Source: Thiomicrorhabdus sp. (GTDB lineage Bacteria > Pseudomonadota > Gammaproteobacteria > Thiomicrospirales > Thiomicrospiraceae). Taken from it: 64,000 bases of DNA. Within the stretch, counting starts at the first letter, position 1; the number at the start of each line of letters is the position of its first letter. Shown piece by piece: positions 8,510-17,994 of the stretch. The stretch spans positions 124,001-188,000 of the forward strand of contig NZ_OY782564.1 of assembly GCF_963677875.1 (NCBI RefSeq), in the 5' to 3' direction. The notes beneath the pieces were generated by a model. That model worked only from the letters and a program-made list of their open reading frames with translations, was not told the origin of the DNA and ran no database searches. Made by a program: the position numbers and the translations under genes.

Positions 8510-10393
8510 CTAAATTGAAAGCTTCTCGACACGCTTATTACCGTACATAACATTAATGATGGCACGTGTTCCCAAAATCGCGGTAAACATAGAGGTCAAG
8601 ATCCCAATCGACAAAGTGATCGCAAACCCTTTGATCGGCCCGGTTCCGAAACTGAACAAAACAATCGCCGCCAGTAGCGTTGTAATATTGGCATCGGCAA
8701 TGGTGACAAAAGCTTTTTCATAACCGGCATAGATCGCCGACTGAACTGAACTGTTTTTCAACTCTTCACGGATACGTTCGAAAATCAGTACATTCGCATC
8801 AACTGCCATACCAACCGTCAAGACAATCCCGGCAATCCCCGGCAGAGTCAAGGTTGCCTGCAGCATCGACAGAATCGCGATAATGATCACCAGATTCAAC
8901 GTCAAAGCAACGTTCGCAACCAGCCCGAACAGTTTATAACGCCAGCCCATCAGAATCAGAACCAGAATAAAGCCGACAACCACCGACATGAAACCTTGAT
9001 CAATATTATCCTGGCCGAGGCTTGGCCCGACAGTCCGCTCCTCGACAATTTCCATCGGCGCAGCCAAGGCACCGGCTCTCAATAACAGAGCCAGGTCTTG
9101 TGCTTCCTGAGGCGAGTCCAGACCGGTAATCTGGAAGCGATCAGCAAACTGACCGCGAATAACCGCCGCATTGATAACGTCTTTGGTCGTGAAACGTTTT
9201 TTGATCTTCTGACCGTTTTCTTCCTGAGTTTCAACCCGGTTTTCAATATAAACAACGGCCATGCGGTTGCCGACATTTTCCTTGGTCGTCGCCAGCATTT
9301 TGCGTCCGCCGGCACCATCCAAAGTCACGCTGACCATCGATGATCCCTGCTGAGGGTCGATACCTGACTGAGCATTAACGACGTTTTCACCGCTGACAAT
9401 AATGCGACGCTGCAACAGAATCGGCGTACCATTTCGGAAGTGGTACAGCAGAGAAGCGTTCGGTGCATAACCGGTTTTTTCCGCTTGATACGGATCGCCT
9501 TTTTCCTCAACTAAGCGGAATTCCAAGGTGGCGGTCGCACCGAGAATTTCCTTCGCTCGAGCAGTATCCTGCACACCCGGCAGCTGCACGACGATTCTGC
9601 GATCGCCCTGCTGCTGGATAACCGGCTCGGCGACACCCAATTCGTTAATCCGGTTTCTCAGAGTCGTTATATTCTGCTGGAGGGCATATTTTTTAATATC
9701 GGCAACGGTTTGATCCGTCAAGCGCATGCTGACTTTTGGAGCTGCCGCATCTTCGACCGAACTCAAGACAAAAGTATCACTGTACTGCTCAGTCAAAGCC
9801 TGAAGCCCGGCTTTCTCGGTATCGACATCGCGGAACTTTGCCTCCAAAACCCCTTTCTCAACCTCGACACTCAGATAACGGACTTTTGCATCGCGAAGCG
9901 CGGCTTTGACTTCATCAACATAACGCTCATACGCTTTTCTCTCCGCCGCTTCCATATCGACATCCATCAGGAAATGCACACCACCGCGCAAATCCAGACC
10001 GAGATACATCGGCTGTGCGCCAAGTGACTGCAGCCAGCCCGGAGTCGCCGGAGCCAAGTTCAGAGCGACAACCGCCTGACGCCCCAAGGTCTCTTTCAAC
10101 AGAGATTTTGCCTTCAGCTGATCTTCAGTATTATGGAATCGGATCAAAAATTTTCCGTTCTCGAATACATTCGATTTCACATCCAGCTGCGCGTTTTGCA
10201 GAACCTGCTGCACCTGTTTTTCAGTCTCGGTATTGAACACAACCGATTTCACCGGAGAAATCTGAACCGCCGGATCATCGCCGAACAGGTTCGGCATCGC
10301 ATATAAAATACCGATCACCGTCATAACAACCAGCAATAGATATTTCCACGCCGGGTATTGATTGGTAATCAATTTTTGTTGAGTTTGAAACAT
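8510..10393 (-). CDS. secD: Protein translocase subunit SecD
   Basis: This 627-residue RND-type membrane protein has a first membrane helix near residues 15-33, a large periplasmic P1 domain beginning around GLDLRGGVHFLMDVD, and five C-terminal helices containing GMAVDANVLIFERIREEL. It is the proton-driven partner of SecF. The ATG at 10393 (MFQTQQ) is preferred to an upstream in-frame start because it gives the family N terminus. The gene lies between yajC and secF in the canonical cluster. Confidence 0.95.
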   Translation of the reverse strand: MFQTQQKLITNQYPAWKYLLLVVMTVIGILYAMPNLFGDDPAVQISPVKSVVFNTETEKQVQQVLQNAQLDVKSNVFENGKFLIRFHNTEDQLKAKSLLKETLGRQAVVALNLAPATPGWLQSLGAQPMYLGLDLRGGVHFLMDVDMEAAERKAYERYVDEVKAALRDAKVRYLSVEVEKGVLEAKFRDVDTEKAGLQALTEQYSDTFVLSSVEDAAAPKVSMRLTDQTVADIKKYALQQNITTLRNRINELGVAEPVIQQQGDRRIVVQLPGVQDTARAKEILGATATLEFRLVEEKGDPYQAEKTGYAPNASLLYHFRNGTPILLQRRIIVSGENVVNAQSGIDPQQGSSMVSVTLDGAGGRKMLATTKENVGNRMAVVYIENRVETQEENGQKIKKRFTTKDVINAAVIRGQFADRFQITGLDSPQEAQDLALLLRAGALAAPMEIVEERTVGPSLGQDNIDQGFMSVVVGFILVLILMGWRYKLFGLVANVALTLNLVIIIAILSMLQATLTLPGIAGIVLTVGMAVDANVLIFERIREELKNSSVQSAIYAGYEKAFVTIADANITTLLAAIVLFSFGTGPIKGFAITLSIGILTSMFTAILGTRAIINVMYGNKRVEKLSI

Positions 10394-10461
10394 AGATTCG
10401 ATTCCATTCACTTCAATCAGCAAGGCTGTCCGCACCAGCAAACAGCTTGCTTAAAAACGAC

Positions 10462-10485
10462 AAAAGGGGCAAATGCCCCTCTTTT
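10462..10485 (-). terminator. Hairpin between yajC and secD
   Basis: AGGGGC and GCCCCT pair around AAAT with flanking A/T runs, in the 106-base gap between yajC and secD. It may act as an attenuator that lowers secDF output relative to yajC. That role is inferred from position only. Confidence 0.6.
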
Positions 10486-10499
10486 CAATCGCCAGCCGA

Positions 10500-10829
10500 T
10501 TATTCGCCTCTCAAGGTTCCTTTCGGCAACAGACGTGCAATATTCTGGCGCTCTACCTTGACGGTGACGTTGTCGGCAATTTCCAAATCGCAGAAATTAT
10601 CGCCGATATCGCGAATCTTTCCACCAAGCCCGCCGTAAGTCACCACTTCATCACCTTTTTTCAGCGCTTCAACCAGGGATTTATGCTCTTTTACCTTCTT
10701 CTGCTGCGGGCGAATCAACAAAAAGTAGAAGATAACAAACAATAAAATCAAAGGGATCAAACCTTCCCAGCCGCCACCTTGGGCTGCGGCACCGCCTTCG
10801 GCTAGAGCATCGCTAATAAAAAAGCTCAT
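10500..10829 (-). CDS. yajC: Sec translocon accessory subunit YajC
   Basis: This small single-span inner-membrane protein of 109 residues associates with SecDF. One hydrophobic helix (about residues 23-41, IPLILLFVIFYFLLI) is followed by the diagnostic RPQQKK motif and a cytosolic domain with LKKGDEVVTYGGLGGKI. A strong AGGAGA ribosome site precedes the start. The order tgt-yajC-secD-secF is standard. Confidence 0.95.
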   Translation of the reverse strand: MSFFISDALAEGGAAAQGGGWEGLIPLILLFVIFYFLLIRPQQKKVKEHKSLVEALKKGDEVVTYGGLGGKIRDIGDNFCDLEIADNVTVKVERQNIARLLPKGTLRGE

Positions 10830-10937
10830 TGTGTTCTCCTAAACTATCAATATTCAAAAAATGGATCGCTGTATTTTGGCACAGCTTCAAGTAAAAATCT
10901 CAAAAAAATCGACCCAATCGGCAATTTCTAATTATTT

Positions 10938-13113
<2,176 letters not shown>

Positions 13114-13409
13114 CTAAAAACAACCTAACTAAAACCAAAAATGAAACCAACTCCCCCAAACATGCCCTCTCTAAGGGACAAACAAGCCGAATAAAAGAAG
13201 GAGGAAAGCGGGAAGAAAAGAAAGGTCGCTATTCTCACTGATTGCCCGAATGTTTTCAAGCATTTAAAGAAAACATCGGGCGAGATGTTCAACCCAGAAT
13301 ACACGACAAGAATTTCAACGCGAAACATTCAGTTTTGTCCCGAACCTCGTGAGCCGGGCGGAAATTTAAAATTTCTGTCATTTTTATGCAACTTTTTGAA
13401 AAGGTGCTA
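13114..13409. other. Gene-free stretch between queA and the tRNA promoter
   Basis: About 300 bases carry no convincing coding frame. The leftmost part is purine-rich and should contain the queA promoter, but I see no clear -35/-10 pair for it. Confidence 0.4.
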
Positions 13410-13438
13410 TTGACAAGGATATCAGCCGTCACTAAAAT
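13410..13438 (+). promoter_or_regulatory. Sigma-70 promoter of the tRNA-Leu/tRNA-Val pair
   Basis: A perfect TTGACA at 13410-13415 is followed after 17 bases by TAAAAT at 13433-13438. It ends 20 bases before the tRNA-Leu gene, which fits a strong constitutive tRNA promoter. Confidence 0.85.
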
Positions 13439-13458
13439 ACGCCCCCACAAGATACGTT

Positions 13459-13545
13459 GCCAGAGTGATGAAATTGGTAGACATGAGGGATTCAAAATCC
13501 CTTGCCCTCACGGGCGTGTCGGTTCGAGTCCGACCTCTGGTACCA
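13459..13545 (+). tRNA. tRNA-Leu (anticodon CAA)
   Basis: An 87-base gene with encoded CCA. The acceptor arms GCCAGAG and CTCTGGT pair (one G-T). The anticodon arm GGGAT/ATCCC presents the loop TTCAAAA with CAA at 13493-13495. A long variable arm (GCCCTCACGGGC) marks a class II leucine tRNA. The T arm is GTCGGTTCGAGTCCGAC. Confidence 0.96.
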
Positions 13546-13572
13546 ATTACAATCTTGTATCCAGTCTATTTT

Positions 13573-13649
13573 ACGACCGTAGCTCAGTTGGTTAGAGCAC
13601 CACCTTGACATGGTGGGGGTCGGTGGTTCGAGTCCACTCGGTCGTACCA
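13573..13649 (+). tRNA. tRNA-Val (anticodon GAC), island attachment gene
   Basis: A 77-base gene with encoded CCA. Acceptor arms ACGACCG and CGGTCGT pair fully. The anticodon arm CCACC/GGTGG encloses TTGACAT with anticodon GAC. The genomic island is inserted at its 3' half, which the element itself restores: bases from 13600 onward are repeated at 34204-34257. Confidence 0.95.
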
Positions 13650-13653
13650 ATTT
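13600..13653 (+). repeat. Left attachment repeat (attL)
   Basis: This 54-bp segment runs from the tRNA-Val anticodon stem through CCA and four to five bases beyond. It is identical to 34204-34257 and in the same orientation. The copy here belongs to the complete tRNA. Confidence 0.93.
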
Positions 13654-13713
13654 TCCTTTTAAAATCAATGAATTGTTGAATTTTAAATGAGCCTTGTCTT
13701 TTTGATTTCTTGG

Positions 13714-13733
13714 AAAGTCAACAAATAGTCAAC
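13714..13733 (+). repeat. Left copy of a 20-bp integrase arm-site repeat
   Basis: Two AGTCAAC heptamers separated by four bases, inside a 20-bp string that is repeated exactly and in the same orientation at 34056-34075. The positions just inside each island end are those expected of arm-type binding sites for the integrase or its directionality factor. It overlaps the 3' end of the neighbouring gene. Confidence 0.65.
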
Positions 13734-14964
13734 TTTCGGTTTTCCTTATTTGTCTCTTACCAACGTAAATATTGTATTTTTTTATAATCATCTTTTTTAT
13801 TAAGTCAGAAGATCTTTCTGTGAAGCTATAATCTAGAGCAATAGATGGCTCGCGCAGCCTCTCCAGAACCCACTCATCTATTTGTTTAAGAGTAAAAAAT
13901 TTTTCAGTCGTAACCCCTTTGTTTCTATGTATTAAGAAGGCTTTGTATTTTTTATACAAATTGCTATTCTCGAATTCATCAATAACTTGATTGTAAAGTA
14001 TTAGATCTTCAAAGATTTTTGGTGATTTTGAACAGGGAGTATTGTTGACTCGCTTTTTACGAAGAAAAACTTCTTCAAACTTTTCTACATCTTGTTTAGA
14101 AATGACAGCTCCGTTACTTGCTTCGTAGGAGTAGAGTACGTCCGATGAAAGTGATAAACATTGAGCTTCTTGTTTCTTGTAAGATAAAGAAAAATTGTCT
14201 TTTTTTTGGTAGGAAACAATGTTCTTGTTAACTACGTAGTAGAAGTTTTTATTCCATTTAATTATTGAGGTTTGAGATAGCTTACTTTTTAACTCACTGG
14301 TCAAGCTAGATAAGTTTAATTCTTTTAATCTGGCAAACTCGTTGAGTGGTAAAAAGGAAACCCCTAATGGATTATCATGCAGTGCAAACGGAGTCACTGC
14401 AATAGGACACTCTACTTGAATGATGTGGTCTTGATTTTCACTATTTTCCCCTTTGATGTCGGATTCTAGACGAGTTTTCATTCGACAATTACTTTCGACG
14501 TAGTGTCTTCCAATAGTGCTGTCCGTACAGCATAAATCGGTTTCGTCAATGAACAGTTGAGATAAATCTTTACCTTCATAAGTTTGATGATATTTGCCTA
14601 GACTCGTCTTATTAAAAGCAACATTCTGCATGTTTGCGTCAAGATAGACCCACGCTGATACAAAAATACTTTTTTTGTTTTTCTTTCTATTTTGGATAAG
14701 CTTAAAATTTTCCTTATGGATAGAGTCGACATGAACATTATCACTGCTTGTAGGCAGAATATATAGCTCTAAGTATTTATACAATTTATCAACTTTTGAT
14801 ACGGGGAATAGAAAGCAATTTCGTAAATAAATGGATGCTGGAATCTCTTGTCTTGCAATACTTCTGTTTATGAACTCTGTATCGTATTCTTTGTTTATCT
14901 GTTGCCATCTAGCGCTCACTTCTTCTACGCTGTAGGCATCTTTGATTAGAGGCGGTAAGTTCAT
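13729..14964 (-). CDS. Unrecognised 411-residue island protein
   Basis: I do not recognise this protein. It is soluble by appearance, with no signal peptide or membrane segment. The interior is rich in serine, asparagine and lysine. The C-terminal third (TTEKFFTLKQIDEWVLERL to the end) looks helical and ends in a basic tail (KKYNIYVGKRQIRK) that could bind nucleic acid. The ATG at 14964 has a good ribosome site (GGAG). It lies 21 bases after the 196-residue membrane protein gene on the same strand, so the two are probably cotranscribed. Its codon use is A/T-rich like the rest of the island. No function is proposed. Confidence 0.75.
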   Translation of the reverse strand: MNLPPLIKDAYSVEEVSARWQQINKEYDTEFINRSIARQEIPASIYLRNCFLFPVSKVDKLYKYLELYILPTSSDNVHVDSIHKENFKLIQNRKKNKKSIFVSAWVYLDANMQNVAFNKTSLGKYHQTYEGKDLSQLFIDETDLCCTDSTIGRHYVESNCRMKTRLESDIKGENSENQDHIIQVECPIAVTPFALHDNPLGVSFLPLNEFARLKELNLSSLTSELKSKLSQTSIIKWNKNFYYVVNKNIVSYQKKDNFSLSYKKQEAQCLSLSSDVLYSYEASNGAVISKQDVEKFEEVFLRKKRVNNTPCSKSPKIFEDLILYNQVIDEFENSNLYKKYKAFLIHRNKGVTTEKFFTLKQIDEWVLERLREPSIALDYSFTERSSDLIKKMIIKKYNIYVGKRQIRKTES

Positions 14965-14985
14965 GTTATTTTCTCCAATGCTAGA

Positions 14986-15576
14986 CTAAAAAATATCGGT
15001 TTGACCGTAAAGTTCAATTTCTTCACGTTTTTGTTCTGCTATTTTGCATAAATACAACAGATAACAGGCTTGCGCCAGTCGCTCTTTGGTATTGAGCCAC
15101 TGAACAAGTTTTCCCTTTCTTTGACTTACTATGATGCGTAAGTTTGCAAAACTACCAATTTCTGGTTCATATTCAGTTAATTTCAGAGCCTTTATGAAGC
15201 TAATGCTTGTAGATGCATCAATAACTTGGTTGTAGGCTTGTTGTGTAGCGATGTCATCCTTTGCTTTTAAGAGGCCTATCGGTGTATAGCTAAACAGTAC
15301 TTGGGAGGTTGTTTTTTTCAAAGGAAAAATCAATTGCTGGACCGTGGATAGCAACACGATTCCCCCAAGAATCTGCAAGGTGAGCGAAAAATAATCAACG
15401 AGTGAGTCGCCATTATGAAAATCAAGATGAGTTGTAAGTGAATTTGGCGCGTGCATATACGCAACGAAAAAGGCAAACAACCCTAAGACACTAATTCCCC
15501 AAGCGAATAGCTTTTGTGCTGTTGATGCTCGCCCCTCCATCAACAGGATTGATGTGTTTAAATTTTGAAAATCCAT
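14986..15576 (-). CDS. Unrecognised membrane protein, 196 residues
   Basis: I do not recognise the family. Two hydrophobic helices lie at about residues 22-41 (KLFAWGISVLGLFAFFVAYM) and 64-86 (FSLTLQILGGIVLLSTVQQLIFPL). A cytosolic-looking C-terminal half of about 110 residues follows, with several short helices. The start has an AGGATTAAG ribosome site. It forms a two-gene unit with the 411-residue gene downstream, which suggests a membrane and soluble partner pair. Confidence 0.75.
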   Translation of the reverse strand: MDFQNLNTSILLMEGRASTAQKLFAWGISVLGLFAFFVAYMHAPNSLTTHLDFHNGDSLVDYFSLTLQILGGIVLLSTVQQLIFPLKKTTSQVLFSYTPIGLLKAKDDIATQQAYNQVIDASTSISFIKALKLTEYEPEIGSFANLRIIVSQRKGKLVQWLNTKERLAQACYLLYLCKIAEQKREEIELYGQTDIF

Positions 15577-15932
15577 AATCTTAATCCTGCTGTTTTTGGC
15601 CTATTTACTTTGATTAAATCACGGAGTCTCGAACTTACAACCGTCAAAAATGGATTTTCAAAGAAGACAACGAGGTTTATATCGAGCTTTGTTATCGGCT
15701 AACCAGAGAAAAGTCGAAAATAAGCAGGAATTTGCGTATGGAGAGCGGTTGTTGCGTGAAATCATGAGAAATTTTAAAAAAAGAGAATTTAAGGGGTTGT
15801 AAGAAACGCAATCCATGTAAAGATAAATTTATCTTCTGATTCAAAAGCGGTAGTAGATCTTTTGGGTGAAGTGGTAGTTAAAAGTAGGTAGTTGCAAGCG
15901 TTCGCTTGTTTTGGCCGTTTAGTATGAAAATG
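15577..15932. other. Gap between the two-gene unit and the XRE gene
   Basis: About 356 bases. It holds one possible short plus-strand gene (15650-15802), a small hairpin CAAGCG/CGCTTG near 15892-15907, and an intrinsic terminator at 15915-15947. No other feature is apparent. Confidence 0.5.
15650..15802 (+). CDS. Possible 50-residue basic protein
   Basis: An ATG frame of 50 codons encodes a very basic peptide starting MDFQRRQRGLYRALLSANQR and ending in KKREFKGL. It lacks a good ribosome site, which argues against it. A plus-strand terminator at 15915-15947 implies that some transcript runs through here, which argues for it or for a small RNA. Treat it as a candidate only. Confidence 0.3.
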   Translation: MDFQRRQRGLYRALLSANQRKVENKQEFAYGERLLREIMRNFKKREFKGL

Positions 15933-15947
15933 CTAGACGGTTTTTTT
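15915..15947 (+). terminator. Plus-strand intrinsic terminator
   Basis: CCGTTTAG pairs with CTAGACGG (one G-T pair) around a ten-base loop, followed by seven T. It reads on the plus strand, although the nearest annotated gene (XRE) is on the minus strand and ends inside it. Confidence 0.65.
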
Positions 15948-16190
15948 AATTACAGCTTGGTAGCCAAGCTTTTCGATAATAAGGGCTACAGACGAATTAC
16001 AGGCGCGGCAAACATCTAAAACCTCAATAAAATTTAGATATCGGTCACCGTTTTCGTATTTAGAAACATAGCTTTGCGGCTTATCGAGCTTTTGAGCAAG
16101 CTGTACTTGCGACAAGCCAGCAGCCTTACGCATTGCACGTAATTCCGAATTGAGAGTTTGATATTGCTCTTGCCAGACACTTTTTTTCAT
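15933..16190 (-). CDS. XRE-family transcriptional regulator
   Basis: This 85-residue protein is a single helix-turn-helix domain. The helices are visible in LRAMRKAAGLSQVQLAQKL and SYVSKYENGDRYLNFIEVL (about residues 17-58). It resembles small HipB/SinR-like repressors. It is divergent from the lipoprotein gene at 16256, and the 65-base space between them holds a perfect inverted repeat (16215-16237). It therefore probably represses itself and the neighbour. No toxin partner is adjacent on the same strand. Confidence 0.85.
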   Translation of the reverse strand: MKKSVWQEQYQTLNSELRAMRKAAGLSQVQLAQKLDKPQSYVSKYENGDRYLNFIEVLDVCRACNSSVALIIEKLGYQAVIKKTV

Positions 16191-16214
16191 GCAGGCAGTT
16201 TATGAGCATGTTAT

Positions 16215-16237
16215 AAATATCCCATTTTAGGATATTT
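16215..16237. promoter_or_regulatory. Palindromic operator between XRE and the lipoprotein gene
   Basis: AAATATCC and GGATATTT form a perfect 8-bp inverted repeat around a 7-base spacer. It lies in the divergent promoter region, close to a TATAAA-like -10, as expected for an XRE operator. Confidence 0.65.
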
Positions 16238-16255
16238 TTTAAAAGGAAATACAAC

Positions 16256-16831
16256 ATGAAAGTAAAATTAGTGTTTACAGCTGTAATCCTGAGCATGGGA
16301 ATTACAGGCTGCGTTAACGTTAAAACAAACATTCCATCAACAAAATCGAACTCCCTAGGTGGGGCTTCATCTGTTACACCTGTATCTGCCGAATACCCAT
16401 GCGGAAAGCCAAAAAACAAATATGACGATGTTTACCATCAAAAGGATAAGCGTTGGTGCTCTAACCAAACAATGCCGGGAGCCAGTTGGTCACCAGTTAT
16501 TAAGCATTCTGAAATCATTCACGGTGTTGGTGTTGACCTTGCCTACCATAATGCGAAAAACCTACTTAAATTCTACGAACCTAATCAGAACAAGCCTTGG
16601 TATATGCCTGCTGCTGAAGACTTCGATAAAACTCCGGGTGTTTACTACAAGTGGACAAGTACCTATGGTGGGCCGGGAATGCAATTGACTTGGTTGGTGC
16701 GATACACAATGGAAATCAAGCCTGTGACCGAAAAAAGCTCAAGAGTCACCATTACTTATAAGACCTATTCAAAAGGCGTAGACCCGCAAGAATTTCAGCG
16801 CGGTGTTATGGCTAAAGTTAAGGAAAAGTAG
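16256..16831 (+). CDS. Unrecognised lipoprotein
   Basis: This 191-residue protein has a lipoprotein signal (MKVKLVFTAVILSMGITGC, lipobox ITGC, cysteine 19). I do not recognise the mature part. It contains the aromatic-rich segments PWYMPAAEDFDKTPGVYYKW and TSTYGGPGMQLTWLVRYTME, which suggest a compact beta-rich periplasmic domain. The ribosome site AAAAGGA is good. It is probably controlled by the divergent XRE regulator. No function is assigned. Confidence 0.75.
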   Translation: MKVKLVFTAVILSMGITGCVNVKTNIPSTKSNSLGGASSVTPVSAEYPCGKPKNKYDDVYHQKDKRWCSNQTMPGASWSPVIKHSEIIHGVGVDLAYHNAKNLLKFYEPNQNKPWYMPAAEDFDKTPGVYYKWTSTYGGPGMQLTWLVRYTMEIKPVTEKSSRVTITYKTYSKGVDPQEFQRGVMAKVKEK

Positions 16832-16906
16832 TGTTTGAAAGGCTTTCCAGACAAAAGTTTGTTTAGTCATTCACAATGTGTCTTAAAAGATTAGAAGAAT
16901 TTAAAA

Positions 16907-17254
16907 ATGCATGAAGTAATTCAAAAAAGCTTTGGTGGCTTAACAACCAAATTTTACATCCAGCACTTTATCTGGGGGTTGCTGTTCGGTGTTTTGTTTA
17001 TTCTCTCGACCAGTAAAGGCGAGCTCATTCCAATCTTATTAGGGGTACTAAATACTCTTTTGTACCCATACTCTAGATTTGGTCTTGAAAGTGGGTTAAA
17101 CAAATTGTTTGGTGGTGACGGTGACGGCGCCTTGATGGATGTGAAGTTCATTTTTTTAGAAAAATTCGTTGCCATACTTGTTAGCTGGTTTTTTGCTCTG
17201 ATTATTGCCCCTTTTTCTTTAGCGTATATTTATCATCTGAATAACAAATCATAA
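16907..17254 (+). CDS. Small membrane protein resembling colicin E1-type immunity protein
   Basis: This 115-residue protein has three likely membrane helices at about residues 17-35, 41-57 and 85-107. From memory, the layout recalls the ColE1 immunity protein of 113 residues. Shared features are the start YIQHFIWGLLFG, the central LYPYSRFGLE next to a predicted helix end, and the C-terminal APFSLAYIYHLNNK. Immunity proteins of this kind block pore-forming colicins in the inner membrane. No colicin gene is nearby, so it would be an orphan. The homology is a visual judgement that needs a profile search. Confidence 0.5.
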   Translation: MHEVIQKSFGGLTTKFYIQHFIWGLLFGVLFILSTSKGELIPILLGVLNTLLYPYSRFGLESGLNKLFGGDGDGALMDVKFIFLEKFVAILVSWFFALIIAPFSLAYIYHLNNKS

Positions 17255-17262
17255 GTTCTGTA

Positions 17263-17502
17263 ATGAAAAAAGAGGATATCAATGTGGACAGTAACAAACC
17301 AACACTTGAAGAGAAGCTAAAAAATCTGGCTTCGGGCAAAGAAGTGGAATTCACCGAAGAAGAAGTGAGGCTGCTGAGTGCTTTTAAAGAAACAGCATTG
17401 AATTTGGAGGATGCTGAAAAATCACGCCAGCATCAAGGTGGCGTCGTAACGAGTTTTGATGGAATATTGGAGCCACCGACTTTCTACACTAAGTCTAAGT
17501 GA
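17263..17502 (+). CDS. Small acidic protein, unrecognised
   Basis: This 79-residue acidic protein has a central helical segment (PTLEEKLKNLASGKEVEFTEEEVRLLSAFKETA). It follows the small membrane protein gene by eight bases and is probably cotranscribed. An alternative GTG at 17284 has a better ribosome site (AGAGG), which would remove seven residues. No family is recognised. Confidence 0.55.
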   Translation: MKKEDINVDSNKPTLEEKLKNLASGKEVEFTEEEVRLLSAFKETALNLEDAEKSRQHQGGVVTSFDGILEPPTFYTKSK

Positions 17503-17986
17503 ATCAAATATTCTTCTGTGAATGCAGTCCAGAAGGTAATGGATGATCAATTTTTGTAAGGATTAATTCGTTGCCGGAGACAGTTCAAATTAGAACTACT
17601 CCGGACTGCTTAATATTATAAAAAGATATCTATATATATTATATAGGGGAATCGTAGTTTCCCTTGTGGCCCTCAAATTTTAATTTCCCCCCAATTTTTG
17701 TTGCTCTTGAACAGTTGTTAAAAATCTTCTCAAACCTCGACTCTATAAGGCTTGTAGCGTTTTACAAGAGCAGCTTTTTCTAGTTTTACAGGAGCAGCAT
17801 TTACCAAAACGATGAAAATGCTCCAAAATCACGATTTGTTGCGTTTGAACAGTCAGAAAGTTGCTCTTAAACAGTTTGAAAAGTTGCGTTTGTACAGTCT
17901 CTTTTCTTGAGAGAAACCGTTTTGTGAAAGATTTTAAAAATGACGGTGGCGTTATTTTTCAGCCAACACAAAAAATGACGGAGGCG
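17503..17986. other. Gene-free repeat-rich stretch beside the resolvase
   Basis: About 480 bases have no convincing gene. The first 190 bases are A/T-rich, including a run of TATA around 17630-17645. The rest holds the repeat cluster 17700-17898 and the double hairpin 17936-17994. Confidence 0.6.
17700..17898 (+). repeat. Iteron-like cluster of six related 15-16-bp motifs
   Basis: Four direct copies fit GTTGCnYTTnnACAGT, starting at 17700, 17838, 17860 and 17883. The last three are spaced 22-23 bases, about two helical turns. Two related copies lie in the opposite orientation at 17761-17774 and 17784-17798 (TTTACAAGAGCAGC and TTTTACAGGAGCAGC), 24 bases apart. Regular spacing and mixed orientation suggest a binding array for the adjacent resolvase or a relic of a plasmid origin. 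Confidence 0.6.
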
Positions 17987-17994
17987 TCATTTTT
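17936..17994. terminator. Tandem duplicated terminator-like hairpins at the resolvase end
   Basis: Two near-identical 24-base hairpins stand 35 bases apart. The first is AAAAATGACG-GTGG-CGTTATTTTT (17936-17959) and the second is AAAAATGACG-GAGG-CGTCATTTTT (17971-17994). The second overlaps the resolvase stop codon. Both have flanking A and T runs and can work in either direction. Confidence 0.65.

Noticed and set aside
13386..13595. Open frame spanning tRNA-Leu
   Set aside because: It overlaps the tRNA gene and its promoter, with no translation signal.
17700..17898. Repeat cluster considered as a CRISPR array
   Set aside because: Units are about 16 bases, occur in both orientations, have gaps of only 6-8 bases or large irregular gaps, and no cas genes are present.
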